Below, one piece after another: positions 1 to 8,846 of a DNA stretch of 64,000 nucleotides (position 1 is the first letter of the stretch; each line of letters begins with the position of its first letter). Both the position numbers and the translations under genes were made by a program. The notes beneath the pieces are model-generated. The model saw nothing but the letters and a program-made list of their open reading frames with translations. It was not told the origin of the DNA and did not search any database. This stretch comes from Peptoniphilus pacaensis (GTDB lineage: Bacteria > Bacillota > Clostridia > Tissierellales > Peptoniphilaceae), in contig NZ_FLQT01000003.1 of assembly GCF_900088125.1 (NCBI RefSeq), positions 557,071 through 621,070 of the forward strand. The letters are read 5' to 3'.

Positions 1-65
1 GATTAATGGGGCGCCCGCGGAAACGGATGGCATCTCCTTTTCTTAGACAGGCAGCAACTATTCCA

Positions 66-106
66 CAAAAAAAGATTCTCTTGCCGTAGCCGGAGAATCT
101 TTTTTG
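66..106 (-). terminator. Intrinsic terminator after the DUF438 gene
   Basis: An eight-base stem (GATTCTC-type arms, AGATTCTC/GAGAATCT) is flanked by an A run on the left and a T run on the right, so it can stop transcription in both directions. It lies just past the stop codon of the leftward DUF438 gene. Confidence 0.8.
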
Positions 107-116
107 TTGCGCAAAT

Positions 117-1607
117 TTAAGCTTGCTTCCCGAGAAAATGTTCCTTCGCAAATTCCATGTCCTGTACCAACTCCAGGGTGCCGAGATATTTGCCGTCCCT
201 GTCCCGCACGGCCATGTACTTCACCAGCATGGTGCGCCCGCCTTTTTCCATCCATACCTCCACGAAATCGCGACGGCCCTGTCTAAAATCGTCGATAATA
301 TGACGCACCATGGGTTCGATCTTCGGCGGATGGCAAGAAAACACCTCGCGGTTCAGCGCCATGAGGGGGCGTTTAAATACCTTCGGCCCTTCGTCGAAGA
401 AGCGATTGATATCGTCTGCATCGACAAAGGTGATCTCCATGGGGATCGTGTTCAAAAGGGCGGTCAGCTGATCTATGGTAAGACGGCCGCCGGGCATGAC
501 GATCTCCCCTTCCGCGGCTTCAGCCGCCGTCAACCTCGCCTTTTCCGCAGCTTCCCAAGAATCCCCTTCGACGCCGAAGCAGGTGGCATAATCTTTGGAA
601 TCACGATAGATGCCTTGCCATTCCTCTTCCGTAAAATTAACCGCGCAAATGGGAAAGAGAATATTCTGTTCTTTGAAAATCATCTCCTCCGCACGGGTAA
701 GCACTGCATCGAGCTCGCTATTCCATTCGCTGCCGCGTTCTTTCTTCTTCGCAAGGGAAGAGAGGGTATCCCGAATTTCATCGTCTACCGTCCACATGAC
801 ATCGGAAGGACCGGAGATTCCGTAGTGAACCTTGAGCAAGGGATAGAGAAGATCGCCCTTCTTGGCATAATGAATCGAAAGCTCGCGAATTTGAGGAAGG
901 AGCGATTCATCTCTGCTCTCTTTAAATTTGGCGAGCAGCGCCGACAATGCCTCGTTTTCTTTCTTAAAGGTGGAAAGGGGATGGCCCGGGATTTCTTCCA
1001 GCGCCGCGGCCTTGGCATTTTTATCTTGCTTTGCCTGCTGCGCTTTTTTCCTCAAGACCGAGGCCTCCACTTCCTTTTCGGCATTGGCGATCTTCTCTTC
1101 CGTGGTGGATCCGTGAAACAGCGCCGAGTGAACGTCGCACAGACGCTGAACCTCGCCGAGGGGCGTGCCTTCCTTCAAAAGCTCCTGCTCCGCTTCCATA
1201 ATTTCTGAGGCCTCCACTTCTCCGAAATCGCGGACGAAATCCGCCCTGACATCTTCCAGCGCTTCACCGTCGCCGAGACGTTTCAGATAAGCCTTCAATT
1301 GTTCCCTGCGTTCAGAAGAAGAATGGCTTGATTCTTCTTTCTGCCCTTGTGCATTCGAAACCGAAGCCATATCCGGCATATCGCCCACCGGCTCAAACCC
1401 ATGGCTCATCAGCGCGGTCATCACATCCGTCATGGCGATGTTCTTCATCTTCGCACCCTTCGGGATGGTCATCATTTTCCCCACGGAATACAGCATGGGC
1501 TTTTTCGTAATTTCGGTAAAACCCAGACCCGCCATAATATCCACAAGCTCCGGATACTCCTGTGTCAGCTCGAAGACCGTTTTATTCAAATCAAGTTTCT
1601 TTGCCAT
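117..1607 (-). CDS. DUF438/hemerythrin/PAS domain protein
   Basis: About 496 residues. The order visible is an N-terminal DUF1858-like segment (roughly 1-60, ending in the MLYSVGKMMTIPKGA stretch), a DUF438 helix bundle (about 80-150), a hemerythrin-like HHE segment with His and Glu residues spaced for a di-iron site (about 200-340) and a C-terminal PAS-like domain (about 385-490). Family members are cytosolic and thought to sense oxygen, NO or redox state; that role is inference here. The start was placed at MAKK because GAGGAG lies seven bases upstream; a longer reading frame begins six codons earlier without a site. A TATAAT-like box lies about 35 bases upstream. It is a single-gene unit ended by a strong terminator. 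Confidence 0.85.
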   Translation of the reverse strand: MAKKLDLNKTVFELTQEYPELVDIMAGLGFTEITKKPMLYSVGKMMTIPKGAKMKNIAMTDVMTALMSHGFEPVGDMPDMASVSNAQGQKEESSHSSSERREQLKAYLKRLGDGEALEDVRADFVRDFGEVEASEIMEAEQELLKEGTPLGEVQRLCDVHSALFHGSTTEEKIANAEKEVEASVLRKKAQQAKQDKNAKAAALEEIPGHPLSTFKKENEALSALLAKFKESRDESLLPQIRELSIHYAKKGDLLYPLLKVHYGISGPSDVMWTVDDEIRDTLSSLAKKKERGSEWNSELDAVLTRAEEMIFKEQNILFPICAVNFTEEEWQGIYRDSKDYATCFGVEGDSWEAAEKARLTAAEAAEGEIVMPGGRLTIDQLTALLNTIPMEITFVDADDINRFFDEGPKVFKRPLMALNREVFSCHPPKIEPMVRHIIDDFRQGRRDFVEVWMEKGGRTMLVKYMAVRDRDGKYLGTLELVQDMEFAKEHFLGKQA

Positions 1608-1684
1608 GTCGATAACTCCTCTCATTTCTCTTTTTCTTTATTATAATCGCAAAAGGCGTCTAAGTATGTTGTTTTACCAACATT

Positions 1685-2160
1685 TTATGTGAATAGGAAA
1701 TTCTTATATTCTAAAATCCGGTGAGCAATGGCTTTTAGAAAAACAAAAATGGTCATAAAGTTCGACATACTGTCCGGTTCATCCGGGTCGTTGATCAGGT
1801 CGACGTATTTATTGACCATGAGGGAAATGGGTTTAAAGGTCAAGAATCCGGTGTTCATAAATTCGCCGGGAACGACGCCGTAGGCTTCCACCATCTTATC
1901 TGCATTCAGGAATTTTCCCCACTTGAATAGCAGGCCGTCGTCGGTGGAAAATCCACCGGCGTAACCATGGTGACCAGGTTTTTAACAATTTTCCGGATGA
2001 AGGGCCGTATACATCAGGCTGAAGGTTCCCCCTTGGCAGACACCTAAGATGTTGATCTTGCTTGCTCCGCTTTCTTTTCTCATGTGTTCGACACAGTCAT
2101 CGATATAGATATTGATATAGTCATCTAAGGTGAGGTACGCGTCGTCCCTGCCCGGCAATT
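1685..2160 (-). pseudogene. phaC: Class III polyhydroxyalkanoate synthase remnant (phaC)
   Basis: Translating the minus strand piecewise gives recognisable PhaC: LTLDDYIN, the lipase-like box GVCQGG with the nucleophile Cys, then MVTPVDF and LMVNKYVDLIND. The reading is broken by one extra base near 1990 (after the HPE codons), one missing base near 1957 (in the VDF-STDD region) and further decay before the stop at 1685. The first ~130 residues of a normal PhaC (about 350 residues) are absent: the remnant starts at the stop codon of the hydrolase gene upstream. No phaE partner is visible. It is a dead polyester (PHB) synthase fragment; sequencing error alone would not explain the missing N-terminus. 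Confidence 0.75.
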
Positions 2161-3094
2161 ACTTTAGCCGTTCGATGATTTCATCCTGTGCTTCTCTGCC
2201 TTCTCTGAAAAAACGTGCCATGGGATAGCAGTGGCACATGCCCTTTCCGACGATGATTTCGTAAGGCACCCGGTATGTTTCCATGGCTTTTTTAAATTCC
2301 CCTGCAAAGGCGTAAAGGCATTCATTTCCCCCGAAATAAAGGAAAGTCTCCGGGAAATCGGTAAAATCCCCTACCGTTCCGTCCAACATATATTCAGGCA
2401 AATCCTCATCGCCTCTGAGGATTTCTCTTGCCGTTTTTATATAGGTGGGTTCAATCATAATGTCTTTATGCTTCAGCCCATGTAACTTTTCCCATATCTC
2501 TCTGTTCTCATGGAGGGTGACATCGGGAATGCCGCCGGGAGAAACCGAAATGATTTTCCCCGGCATGGGAAGGGGTCTGCCCAAGGCATTATTATGTAGA
2601 AAGATCCCAAGGGAAAGACAGGCACCGGAGGAAAATCCAAGGACGCCGATGTTTTCTGCCTTATAGGTTTCTGTCATCAGCCGATAGGTTTCGAAGGACA
2701 CTTCATAAGTCTTATCCACCTTTACATCCTCCGAACAGAGGGGATAGAACAAAAACCAAACATCTTTATCCGTTTCTTCCATGATTCTTTCCGCCAAAGG
2801 AAAATCTAATTGGTTCGGTTGCGTGATCATGCCGCCGCCGAAGAGATAAAGGACCGCCCCGTCGGCGGGGCTTTGATTCTTTTGATAAGAAAGCAGCCTG
2901 TATCCCATGACCTCTCTGTCGAAGAGATAATAATTTTTTCTCTGGGCCCGCTTCAAGGCCTTCTCGAAATCAAAGACCGGTTTCGCATTTTCTTTCCTTG
3001 CATAGGCAAGTATGTCTTCTTTGTTCTTCAAAAATATTTTTTTGACCCCGAGAAATCTCACGATCGTCGCTGCCATCTTATAAGTTAAACTCAT
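2159..3094 (-). CDS. Alpha/beta hydrolase (esterase/lipase-like)
   Basis: About 311 residues. It has the hallmarks of the hormone-sensitive-lipase-like alpha/beta hydrolases: a YLFGGG oxyanion-hole strand near residue 85, a GFSSG nucleophile elbow with the catalytic Ser near 160, and a late His (KGMCHCYP region) that could complete the triad. No signal peptide, so a cytosolic esterase of unknown substrate. The start at MSLTYK follows a perfect AAGGAGG; an upstream ATG seven codons earlier overlaps that site. The stop codon abuts the phaC remnant, so the deletion that truncated phaC probably joined these two. Confidence 0.8.
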   Translation of the reverse strand: MSLTYKMAATIVRFLGVKKIFLKNKEDILAYARKENAKPVFDFEKALKRAQRKNYYLFDREVMGYRLLSYQKNQSPADGAVLYLFGGGMITQPNQLDFPLAERIMEETDKDVWFLFYPLCSEDVKVDKTYEVSFETYRLMTETYKAENIGVLGFSSGACLSLGIFLHNNALGRPLPMPGKIISVSPGGIPDVTLHENREIWEKLHGLKHKDIMIEPTYIKTAREILRGDEDLPEYMLDGTVGDFTDFPETFLYFGGNECLYAFAGEFKKAMETYRVPYEIIVGKGMCHCYPMARFFREGREAQDEIIERLK

Positions 3095-3142
3095 TTTCCC
3101 CTCCTTGAAGATCATTTCCCCAATGCTACTTGGCCCTGCGAT

Positions 3143-3769
3143 TTATTCTCTGTCCCCTGTAATAAAATAATCGCAACAATCCGCGCCATTTGCTATGGTG
3201 TCTTTTCGGTGAAGCACGCCATGTTGAAGGCTGATCATCACCTCATCCAGCTCGCAAAACAGGGGCATTAATTCAGCAACCCCGAGCTTCTCGGTGTAGG
3301 CACAAATCGGGCAACGGGTGATTCTGTAGTAACAGGCGCCCTCATAGGGTTCGCCCACAAAATCCACTTTGAACGACGTGGGGTAGCGCTTTTCTCTTTC
3401 CGGCGTATACCATTTGACATACTTCAGGATGTTTTTCTTGTTGGCCGCTTTTCCCCACTTCGTATTGAGGTCGATCAGGGAAAAATACGGGCCTACAAAA
3501 TAAAGGGACCGACGCATCATCTCCTGCACGATTTCAGGCGGAATCTTTTTCTCGCTTGCTAAGTAGGGGGCGACAAAAACGAGGGCAAACATCTCATTGT
3601 AGGCCATGGGATTATCCTCGCCGATATCGTCCATATTTTCTACAAGTTCCCGATACACCTTTTTGCTCTTTCTGATAATTTCTGACGCATACGCTTTATC
3701 ATACTTTTCTATAAGAACTTTCTTCATCGGACTCTTAAATAATAAGAAATAAATACCTTTATATTTCAT
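3143..3769 (-). CDS. L-2-amino-thiazoline-4-carboxylic acid hydrolase-like protein
   Basis: 208 residues. The C-terminal half carries the pattern of this family: RCPIC around residue 152, a Cys-Asp pair (LFCELDE), a basic/His loop, and a closing GADCCDYF. The named activity (opening 2-aminothiazoline-4-carboxylate toward cysteine) is known for few members; many are encoded beside regulators or methyltransferases and have unknown substrates. Here it sits 44 bp downstream of a membrane-anchored methyltransferase on the same strand, probably one operon. The ribosome site before the first ATG is weak; an internal ATG at residue 15 is an alternative start. Confidence 0.7.
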   Translation of the reverse strand: MKYKGIYFLLFKSPMKKVLIEKYDKAYASEIIRKSKKVYRELVENMDDIGEDNPMAYNEMFALVFVAPYLASEKKIPPEIVQEMMRRSLYFVGPYFSLIDLNTKWGKAANKKNILKYVKWYTPEREKRYPTSFKVDFVGEPYEGACYYRITRCPICAYTEKLGVAELMPLFCELDEVMISLQHGVLHRKDTIANGADCCDYFITGDRE

Positions 3770-3813
3770 CTCGCATACCCCATCCGTTTTTATGCTGATT
3801 TGTATGTATTTTA

Positions 3814-4641
3814 TTATTTTCTTCCAATGAGAAGTGTCGAGCCGGAAAGTCCCAGCAACATAGCTTCTTTGCGACTCATAAAAAGACCCTTTGTCGTATC
3901 AATGAATTGCACATCTTCATAGCCGTCTTTTTCCAGCTTTTCGATAAATTTATTCATATCTCCATATCTTGGCTTATTCATCAAATCGTGAATAACAAAA
4001 ACGCCCCCTTTTTTAAGTACACGAAATGTTTCCAGTAAAAGTTTTTGTTTATTTTTCCCAAAAATATTGTGATAAACATAGTTGCTTGTGACTGCATCAA
4101 AACTTTCATCTGCAAAGGGAAGCTTCACTGCATTGCCACTTTCAAAGCGCACATTTCCCACTCCCTCAGCCCCGGCATTGTCCCGGCAAAGCGTCTCTGA
4201 AAATTCACTCTTGTATCCCCCGCTCCATATGTCACAGCCTACCATCATCGCCCCCGGGTTTTTCTTGGCACAGGCTATGGTCAGAGCTCCACTGCCGCAG
4301 CCCACATCTAAGCCGACGCCACCATCCGGGATCTTTACATAGTCGGCAGTCCCTTCGATTATGACTTTCGCGAGCTTTCTTTTGCCCTTGTAATCAAAGC
4401 TCCTATATAAAATGGTAAGCCAGACAGTCGTTAATAGGAGTATTAGGCATCCTATCCCCAAGACAAGTCCGCAGATGATCCTTGGCCTTCCTTGAAGAAT
4501 TGCATCACTTGCACCAAATAAGATGAACAAAATAAGGCAAACCAGAGTTTCGCCAATCTTCGCCTTCAATAATCTTTTAGGAATCCAGTTTTTGTAGTCG
4601 GGTTTTATTTTCTTGTCCTCAGAAAAATGTGATTGTTTCAT
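3814..4641 (-). CDS. Membrane-anchored class I SAM-dependent methyltransferase
   Basis: 275 residues. Two hydrophobic helices (about 28-50 and 55-78) precede a Rossmann methyltransferase domain whose SAM motif I is GLDVGCGSG (near residue 112), with an acidic motif II (VGCDIWSGG) and a YVYHNIFG post-motif. The fold and cofactor are clear; the acceptor is not. GAGGA lies seven bases before the ATG. It lies in the same direction as the ATC-hydrolase-like gene downstream and the DUF6796-type gene upstream, suggesting one transcription unit. Confidence 0.8.
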   Translation of the reverse strand: MKQSHFSEDKKIKPDYKNWIPKRLLKAKIGETLVCLILFILFGASDAILQGRPRIICGLVLGIGCLILLLTTVWLTILYRSFDYKGKRKLAKVIIEGTADYVKIPDGGVGLDVGCGSGALTIACAKKNPGAMMVGCDIWSGGYKSEFSETLCRDNAGAEGVGNVRFESGNAVKLPFADESFDAVTSNYVYHNIFGKNKQKLLLETFRVLKKGGVFVIHDLMNKPRYGDMNKFIEKLEKDGYEDVQFIDTTKGLFMSRKEAMLLGLSGSTLLIGRK

Positions 4642-4691
4642 AAAATTCCTCTATATCTCCTATTAATCATTTTAATTCCCGGCTTTATAGC

Positions 4692-5339
4692 TTATAAATT
4701 CATATTCGTGCAGTGTATCAATAAGGATAGGTAGTAAATAAAATAGATGATGTTGAGCCAACCTCCGCGAACTATCATATGTAGGCCCTTCGGCAATCGC
4801 CCGGCAATTGGCGTGAAAATTATAAGAAATATCGGTGTAAAGAAGGCTTGCCGGCTTGGAAATACGGTGAATCCAAATAAAATGATCCACGCCATTGCTA
4901 TGTTTGCTAAAGCCATCACTCCAAAAACAATTTTTGCTTGGAGTTTTAAAAATTTTAAAAATTCATCAAAGGCTCCTTTGTCTTCGTGTCTTGATAAAAG
5001 ACCTAGGTAGGCACATTGAATGTGATAAGCGCCTCCCAATATCATGCCGAAGCAATTGATTAAAAATACAAACCAACCGATGCTTAAATACTTTTCCTGC
5101 ATGGCCAAAACAATATGATAAAAGCCAATGCAATAGATAAAGGCGCCTATGGGACCTAAAAGACCGCCAATATATAATCTTTTGATGCCGACCTTTTTCA
5201 TTATGCCGGTAATGCTGCTCATGGTGTCCTTGCCGTCGTAATCATTGGAATCATAATATAAAGTCATATCTCCCAAAAACGTGAGAAACGAACCCAAAAG
5301 ACCGATCAAGATACTCTCGTATAATGTCACAATAAACAC
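4692..5339 (-). CDS. Multi-pass membrane protein, DUF6796-like
   Basis: 215 residues with about six hydrophobic segments and the sequence LGDMTLYYDSNDYDG near the N-terminus, which is typical of DUF6796-type proteins; function unknown. The ORF opens with GTG, and a second GTG three codons later sits at a better distance from GAAGGTG, so the exact start is open. It is the first gene of a probable three-gene unit with the methyltransferase and the ATC-hydrolase-like gene. Confidence 0.6.
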   Translation of the reverse strand: MFIVTLYESILIGLLGSFLTFLGDMTLYYDSNDYDGKDTMSSITGIMKKVGIKRLYIGGLLGPIGAFIYCIGFYHIVLAMQEKYLSIGWFVFLINCFGMILGGAYHIQCAYLGLLSRHEDKGAFDEFLKFLKLQAKIVFGVMALANIAMAWIILFGFTVFPSRQAFFTPIFLIIFTPIAGRLPKGLHMIVRGGWLNIIYFIYYLSLLIHCTNMNL

Positions 5340-5810
5340 CTTCTTTCGCTTGTGTGATATCTATTATCAGCTTAATTGTACCACCTGAATTTGCTGAAAT
5401 CTATAAAAATATTGGCTACGGCTTACTTGTATTTCACATCATATTTTCTAAAAAACCCTTCAGCATTTCTTCCTTCGATCGATTCTTTTTATTGCATCTT
5501 TAAACCATGTCTCCTAAAGGCTAATTAACAAAAAAATAGCTTCCGGGACTTCTTTTGAAATCCCAAAAGCCATTATTTCAACGCATTTATAGTCTGTTAT
5601 CTTGTTTTCTCGGCATCGTCCGGTTTTCATTCGGGCACAATCTTTGTCGCGGGATGGTAAAAACTTCCACCCCATCGATCATAGCCGATTGCCGTCAAAA
5701 ACAAACAAGTCCTTTCTTCCCACGATTTTTCTTACGATGTCTGAAACACTTTCACCGTCAACATTGTTATGATTCCATTCGACAAGGGGTCCGGAAAATT
5801 TGTCCCTATT
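5340..5810. other. Intergenic stretch, no gene recognised
   Basis: Between the DUF6796-type gene and the stop codon of mgtC, 471 bases hold no convincing gene. Open frames on both strands here lack ribosome sites and match nothing I know. An imperfect inverted repeat near 5533-5566 (GCTTCCGGGA... against ...TCCCAAAAGC) could be a decayed terminator. Confidence 0.4.
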
Positions 5811-6503
5811 CTAAAAACCCAGTTCCGTCAACTTGTGTCTTCTATTGCTCACTTTTACCGATATCAAATGGTACTCCGATTGTAGTTTCTTAAAAAAGAT
5901 ACCGGCCTTTGCATTTTTATGAAAGGAGAGAGTTGATTCAATAATCGATTCATTCTCTATGTGCTCATCGATGACATCTAATTTTCTTACTTGCACACCC
6001 TCTCTCAAAGCAAAGTCCAGAAAACCATCCTCATCAAAGCTATCCGTATCGAAGACCATGAGATAAGACTTCGTCACCCTCTTATTAATAAAATCACTGA
6101 CTCCCATGAGCGATACCAAGGTGATCAGGCAAATAACCGTTGCAATAATTGCTCCTTCATAATATCCGACGCCTGATGCAAGCCCGATGGCCGCAGATAG
6201 CCATAAAGTGGCGGCCGTGGTAAGACCGGATACCCCGTCTTTCGTTTGGAGTATGGTGCCCGCACCTAAGAAGCCGATTCCGCTGACCACTTGGGCGGGA
6301 ATCCTTAGCGCGTCCCATCCCTCGCTGCCGGAAAGTTTGCCCACGCCGTCGATGCCTGTGAGCATAATTAAACATGCGCCGACGCTGACGATAATATGGG
6401 TTCTGAAGCCGGCCGCCTTGTGTTTCGTTTCCCTCTCAATGCCGATAATCGCCCCTAATAAAGCTGCGAAAATTATTCTGACCGCAACGACTAATAAATC
6501 CAT
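5811..6503 (-). CDS. MgtC/SapB family membrane protein
   Basis: 230 residues. The N-terminal half has four to five membrane helices with the family signatures GAIIGIERE near residue 19 and KAAGFRTH near 30, followed by SVGACLIML. The C-terminal ~85 residues form a soluble ACT-like tail (YLMVFDTDSF onward). Family members act in the cytoplasmic membrane and are linked to growth at low magnesium and to ATPase control; no transport function is proven. Purine-rich GAGAGGG precedes the ATG. Alone in its transcription unit. Confidence 0.85.
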   Translation of the reverse strand: MDLLVVAVRIIFAALLGAIIGIERETKHKAAGFRTHIIVSVGACLIMLTGIDGVGKLSGSEGWDALRIPAQVVSGIGFLGAGTILQTKDGVSGLTTAATLWLSAAIGLASGVGYYEGAIIATVICLITLVSLMGVSDFINKRVTKSYLMVFDTDSFDEDGFLDFALREGVQVRKLDVIDEHIENESIIESTLSFHKNAKAGIFFKKLQSEYHLISVKVSNRRHKLTELGF

Positions 6504-6750
6504 CCTCTGCCCTCTCCCATCCTAATTAATGACTATTTTAATATCTCTTTCAGCAATCGCTAATTTATTTCCCATGGGTATTTTATTAATTATATCTTAA
6601 TTGCCGGTAAAATTAAAATGTGATGCAACTTTTGACTGTTTTTATGAAACATATATTAGAGATACAAACGACGGCAGATCCTATAATTCCAGAAGGGCCA
6701 TAGATTCCGCCATCGATTTTCCAAAAATCGATTCTGAAATCCTTATGCTT

Positions 6751-6921
6751 TTACATCTTTTTCAACTTGTTATACCGATCGCCGCATCCTATACCGAAAA
6801 GCATGGAGCCAATGATCCATGCGTACTCCGTTCTTCCGGTTTTATATGACATAAATATCGAAGCTATGAGTGTAATAAATGCGAGAATCGTTAATAGCAG
6901 CCATAAATTCTTTTTGTTCAT
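6751..6921 (-). CDS. Small two-helix membrane protein (56 aa)
   Basis: A 56-codon gene: ATG at 6921, preceded by AAGGAGA at the ideal distance, and a TAA stop at 6751. Residues 5-24 (LWLLLTILAFITLIASIFM) and about 34-47 are hydrophobic, separated by a short polar turn, and the tail is basic (RYNKLKKM). It is below common ORF-length cut-offs. I do not recognise the family. Its good ribosome site and clean membrane pattern make it likely real. Confidence 0.65.
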   Translation of the reverse strand: MNKKNLWLLLTILAFITLIASIFMSYKTGRTEYAWIIGSMLFGIGCGDRYNKLKKM

Positions 6922-6960
6922 TTCGTCTCCTTAAACAGCTTATCCTTTTTACGACTAAAC

Positions 6961-7494
6961 TTACTTCTCTGTATCGCCCAAGTATTTCTCCAGAAGAACC
7001 AGATTGACATCGGGAATGCCGTTAAACACAGTGGGTACGATACCTACTTCTTCATAATTCAGCTTCTCGTACATCTTCCGCGCCACAAGATTTCGTTCAT
7101 TTGTGTCCATGCGAAGCGCATAACATCCGTGATCCAATGCATAGCTTTCATAGAAATCGACAAACTGCTTTCCGAGTCCCTGCCCGCCCGCTTGCGGAGA
7201 AATGGTCAGCGTGTGCAGCACACATACCTTTTCGGCATCTACTGCATGCCGCCATTTGGCCTTTGCATAGACATCCACCTGAAGCTGATTGATGATGGCG
7301 GAGCCCAGAATCACACCATCCTTTTCCATAACAAACAAATCTTCTCGACGCAGCGCGTCTTCTGCCGTCGATCTCGTCGGGTACACGTCACGAATCCACC
7401 CTACCGTGATCGCCCCGTCCTCTTGCAATTGGAGGATTTCATTGTAAATAGCCGCCACAGCATCGAGATCGGAATCAACCGCCTTTCGAATCAT
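6961..7494 (-). CDS. GNAT family N-acetyltransferase
   Basis: 177 residues spanning one complete GNAT domain. Motif A is visible as LTISPQAGGQGLGKQFVDF (about 104-122), the acetyl-CoA pyrophosphate loop, followed by the motif-B region RMDTNERNLVARKMYEKLNY. The N-terminus (IRKAVDSDLDAVAAIYNEI) is typical of cytosolic GNATs. Substrate unknown. AAAGGGG precedes the start. It is separated from the upstream M20 gene by a terminator, so it is transcribed alone or with the small membrane gene downstream. Confidence 0.85.
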   Translation of the reverse strand: MIRKAVDSDLDAVAAIYNEILQLQEDGAITVGWIRDVYPTRSTAEDALRREDLFVMEKDGVILGSAIINQLQVDVYAKAKWRHAVDAEKVCVLHTLTISPQAGGQGLGKQFVDFYESYALDHGCYALRMDTNERNLVARKMYEKLNYEEVGIVPTVFNGIPDVNLVLLEKYLGDTEK

Positions 7495-7554
7495 TCCATC
7501 GCCCCTTTCAATTTCATGCCATCCGGCATCGGATTTTTCATTAGAATGACCTTA

Positions 7555-7596
7555 GAAAAAAGGATGCCGGCTACAAAATATAGATGGCATCCTTGT
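7555..7596 (-). terminator. Intrinsic terminator after the M20 amidohydrolase
   Basis: Nine-base arms (AAGGATGCC/GGCATCCTT) with a T run on the minus strand, placed between the M20 gene and the GNAT gene. Confidence 0.75.
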
Positions 7597-7667
7597 ACTA
7601 CTAATGTGTCCGATTTTTTGAGTTGGCCACCATTAGCTTCTAATCTAAGGGCCTTTTTTAATGCAAA

Positions 7668-8837
7668 CTAGTTGTTGTTTAGCCAGTTGACAGCGGCTGT
7701 AAGCATGAGCCCCAGCCCAATCGGCATCATATTTTCGTCAAAATCCACTCCGGGATTGTGGTGGCTAAAGTTGTTGCCCGGCAATTTGCAGTCTATATTG
7801 AAATAGGCGGTTGGAACTTTTTCAGCCACGAGAGCCATATCTTCGCTTGCCATGATTCGTGAGTCCGGAATGAGTTCGCCGTCAAAGTCACTGTTTTTTA
7901 TATAGCCCACAATTTCTCTTGTGAATTCCGGGTCGGAATAAAGGCTTGGAACGCCGGTGAAAAAGTCGATGTCGATTTCAGCTTTTGTCGAAATCTTTAA
8001 TCCCTCAAGAATTTCCAGCATTCTTGTTTTTAATTTGTTTCTGACTTCCGGATTGTATGCACGAAGGGTTCCTTGCATTTCCGCAAGATCCGGAATGATA
8101 TTTGAGTTCGAACCGGCACTTAGCATCCCAAAGGTCAATGTGCTCGTTTCTTGAGGCGGGCATTCCCGGGCGATTAGCTCTAAGAAATTTGTGTAAATAT
8201 TGACAGCCACATTGATCGGGTCAATGGTCGTGTGCGGATATGCGCCGTGGCCGCCTTTCCCTTTAATTGTAATTTTAAAGTTATCCGAGCTTGTAGCAAG
8301 ATAGCCTTCATTGTAACAAATTGAACCTGTTTCTCTGTCGAGAGCTGTGTGAAGTGCAAGAGCCCGATCCACTTTAGGATTTTCTAATATTCCATTTTCA
8401 ATCATCATTTTAGATCCTGCAAAAATTTCTTCAGCAGGTTGGAACATAAATTTCACTGTACCCTTGAAATTTGCCTTTTCTTTTAATAGAACTTTTGCAG
8501 CAGTTAGGCCAATAGCAGAATGGAGATCGTGTCCGCAAGTGTGGGCAGTATTTCCGGTTGAAGCAAAGGGCAAGCCATTATCTTCATTCATTGGAAGGGC
8601 ATCCATGTCCGCCCTAATCATCATGCATTTGCCTTCGCCTTTTTCACCTTGAATAATGGTAGATAAACCGGAAGAACCATATTCTTTTACTTCAAGGCCA
8701 AGTGCTTCGAGTTCACCCTTTACATATGCCTTTGTTTTCGGCAAATCCAGTCCAACTTCCGGAATTTGGTGAAGGGCTCTTCTTTTTTCAATCAGCTCAT
8801 CTTTGTATTTTAGAGCTTCTTTAAAATAATTCGACAT
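7668..8837 (-). CDS. M20D-family amidohydrolase (N-acyl amino acid hydrolase)
   Basis: 389 residues, full length for the family. Metal-binding elements are in place: ADMDALPM near residue 76, TCGHDLHSAIGL near 98 and QPAEE near 132, plus the lid-domain GKGGHGAYPHTT and the late SHHNPGVDFDE. Such enzymes release amino acids from N-acyl or N-carbamoyl forms in the cytosol. AAGGAGG lies six bases before the ATG. It begins nine bases after the KdgT-type permease gene, so the two form an operon; the permease may bring in the substrate or its acid product. Confidence 0.9.
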   Translation of the reverse strand: MSNYFKEALKYKDELIEKRRALHQIPEVGLDLPKTKAYVKGELEALGLEVKEYGSSGLSTIIQGEKGEGKCMMIRADMDALPMNEDNGLPFASTGNTAHTCGHDLHSAIGLTAAKVLLKEKANFKGTVKFMFQPAEEIFAGSKMMIENGILENPKVDRALALHTALDRETGSICYNEGYLATSSDNFKITIKGKGGHGAYPHTTIDPINVAVNIYTNFLELIARECPPQETSTLTFGMLSAGSNSNIIPDLAEMQGTLRAYNPEVRNKLKTRMLEILEGLKISTKAEIDIDFFTGVPSLYSDPEFTREIVGYIKNSDFDGELIPDSRIMASEDMALVAEKVPTAYFNIDCKLPGNNFSHHNPGVDFDENMMPIGLGLMLTAAVNWLNNN

Positions 8838-8846
8838 AAATCCTCC

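Noticed and set aside
123-1208. Long plus-strand open frame opposite the DUF438 gene
   Set aside because: It is the antisense shadow of a clear gene, has no ribosome site, and its protein is low-complexity and matches nothing. The same holds for long antisense frames over rlmD, aroA, tuf, degV and glmM.
5555-5893. Plus-strand 112-codon frame downstream of mgtC
   Set aside because: No ribosome site, Cys/Ser-rich random composition, and it overlaps the end of mgtC in antisense.
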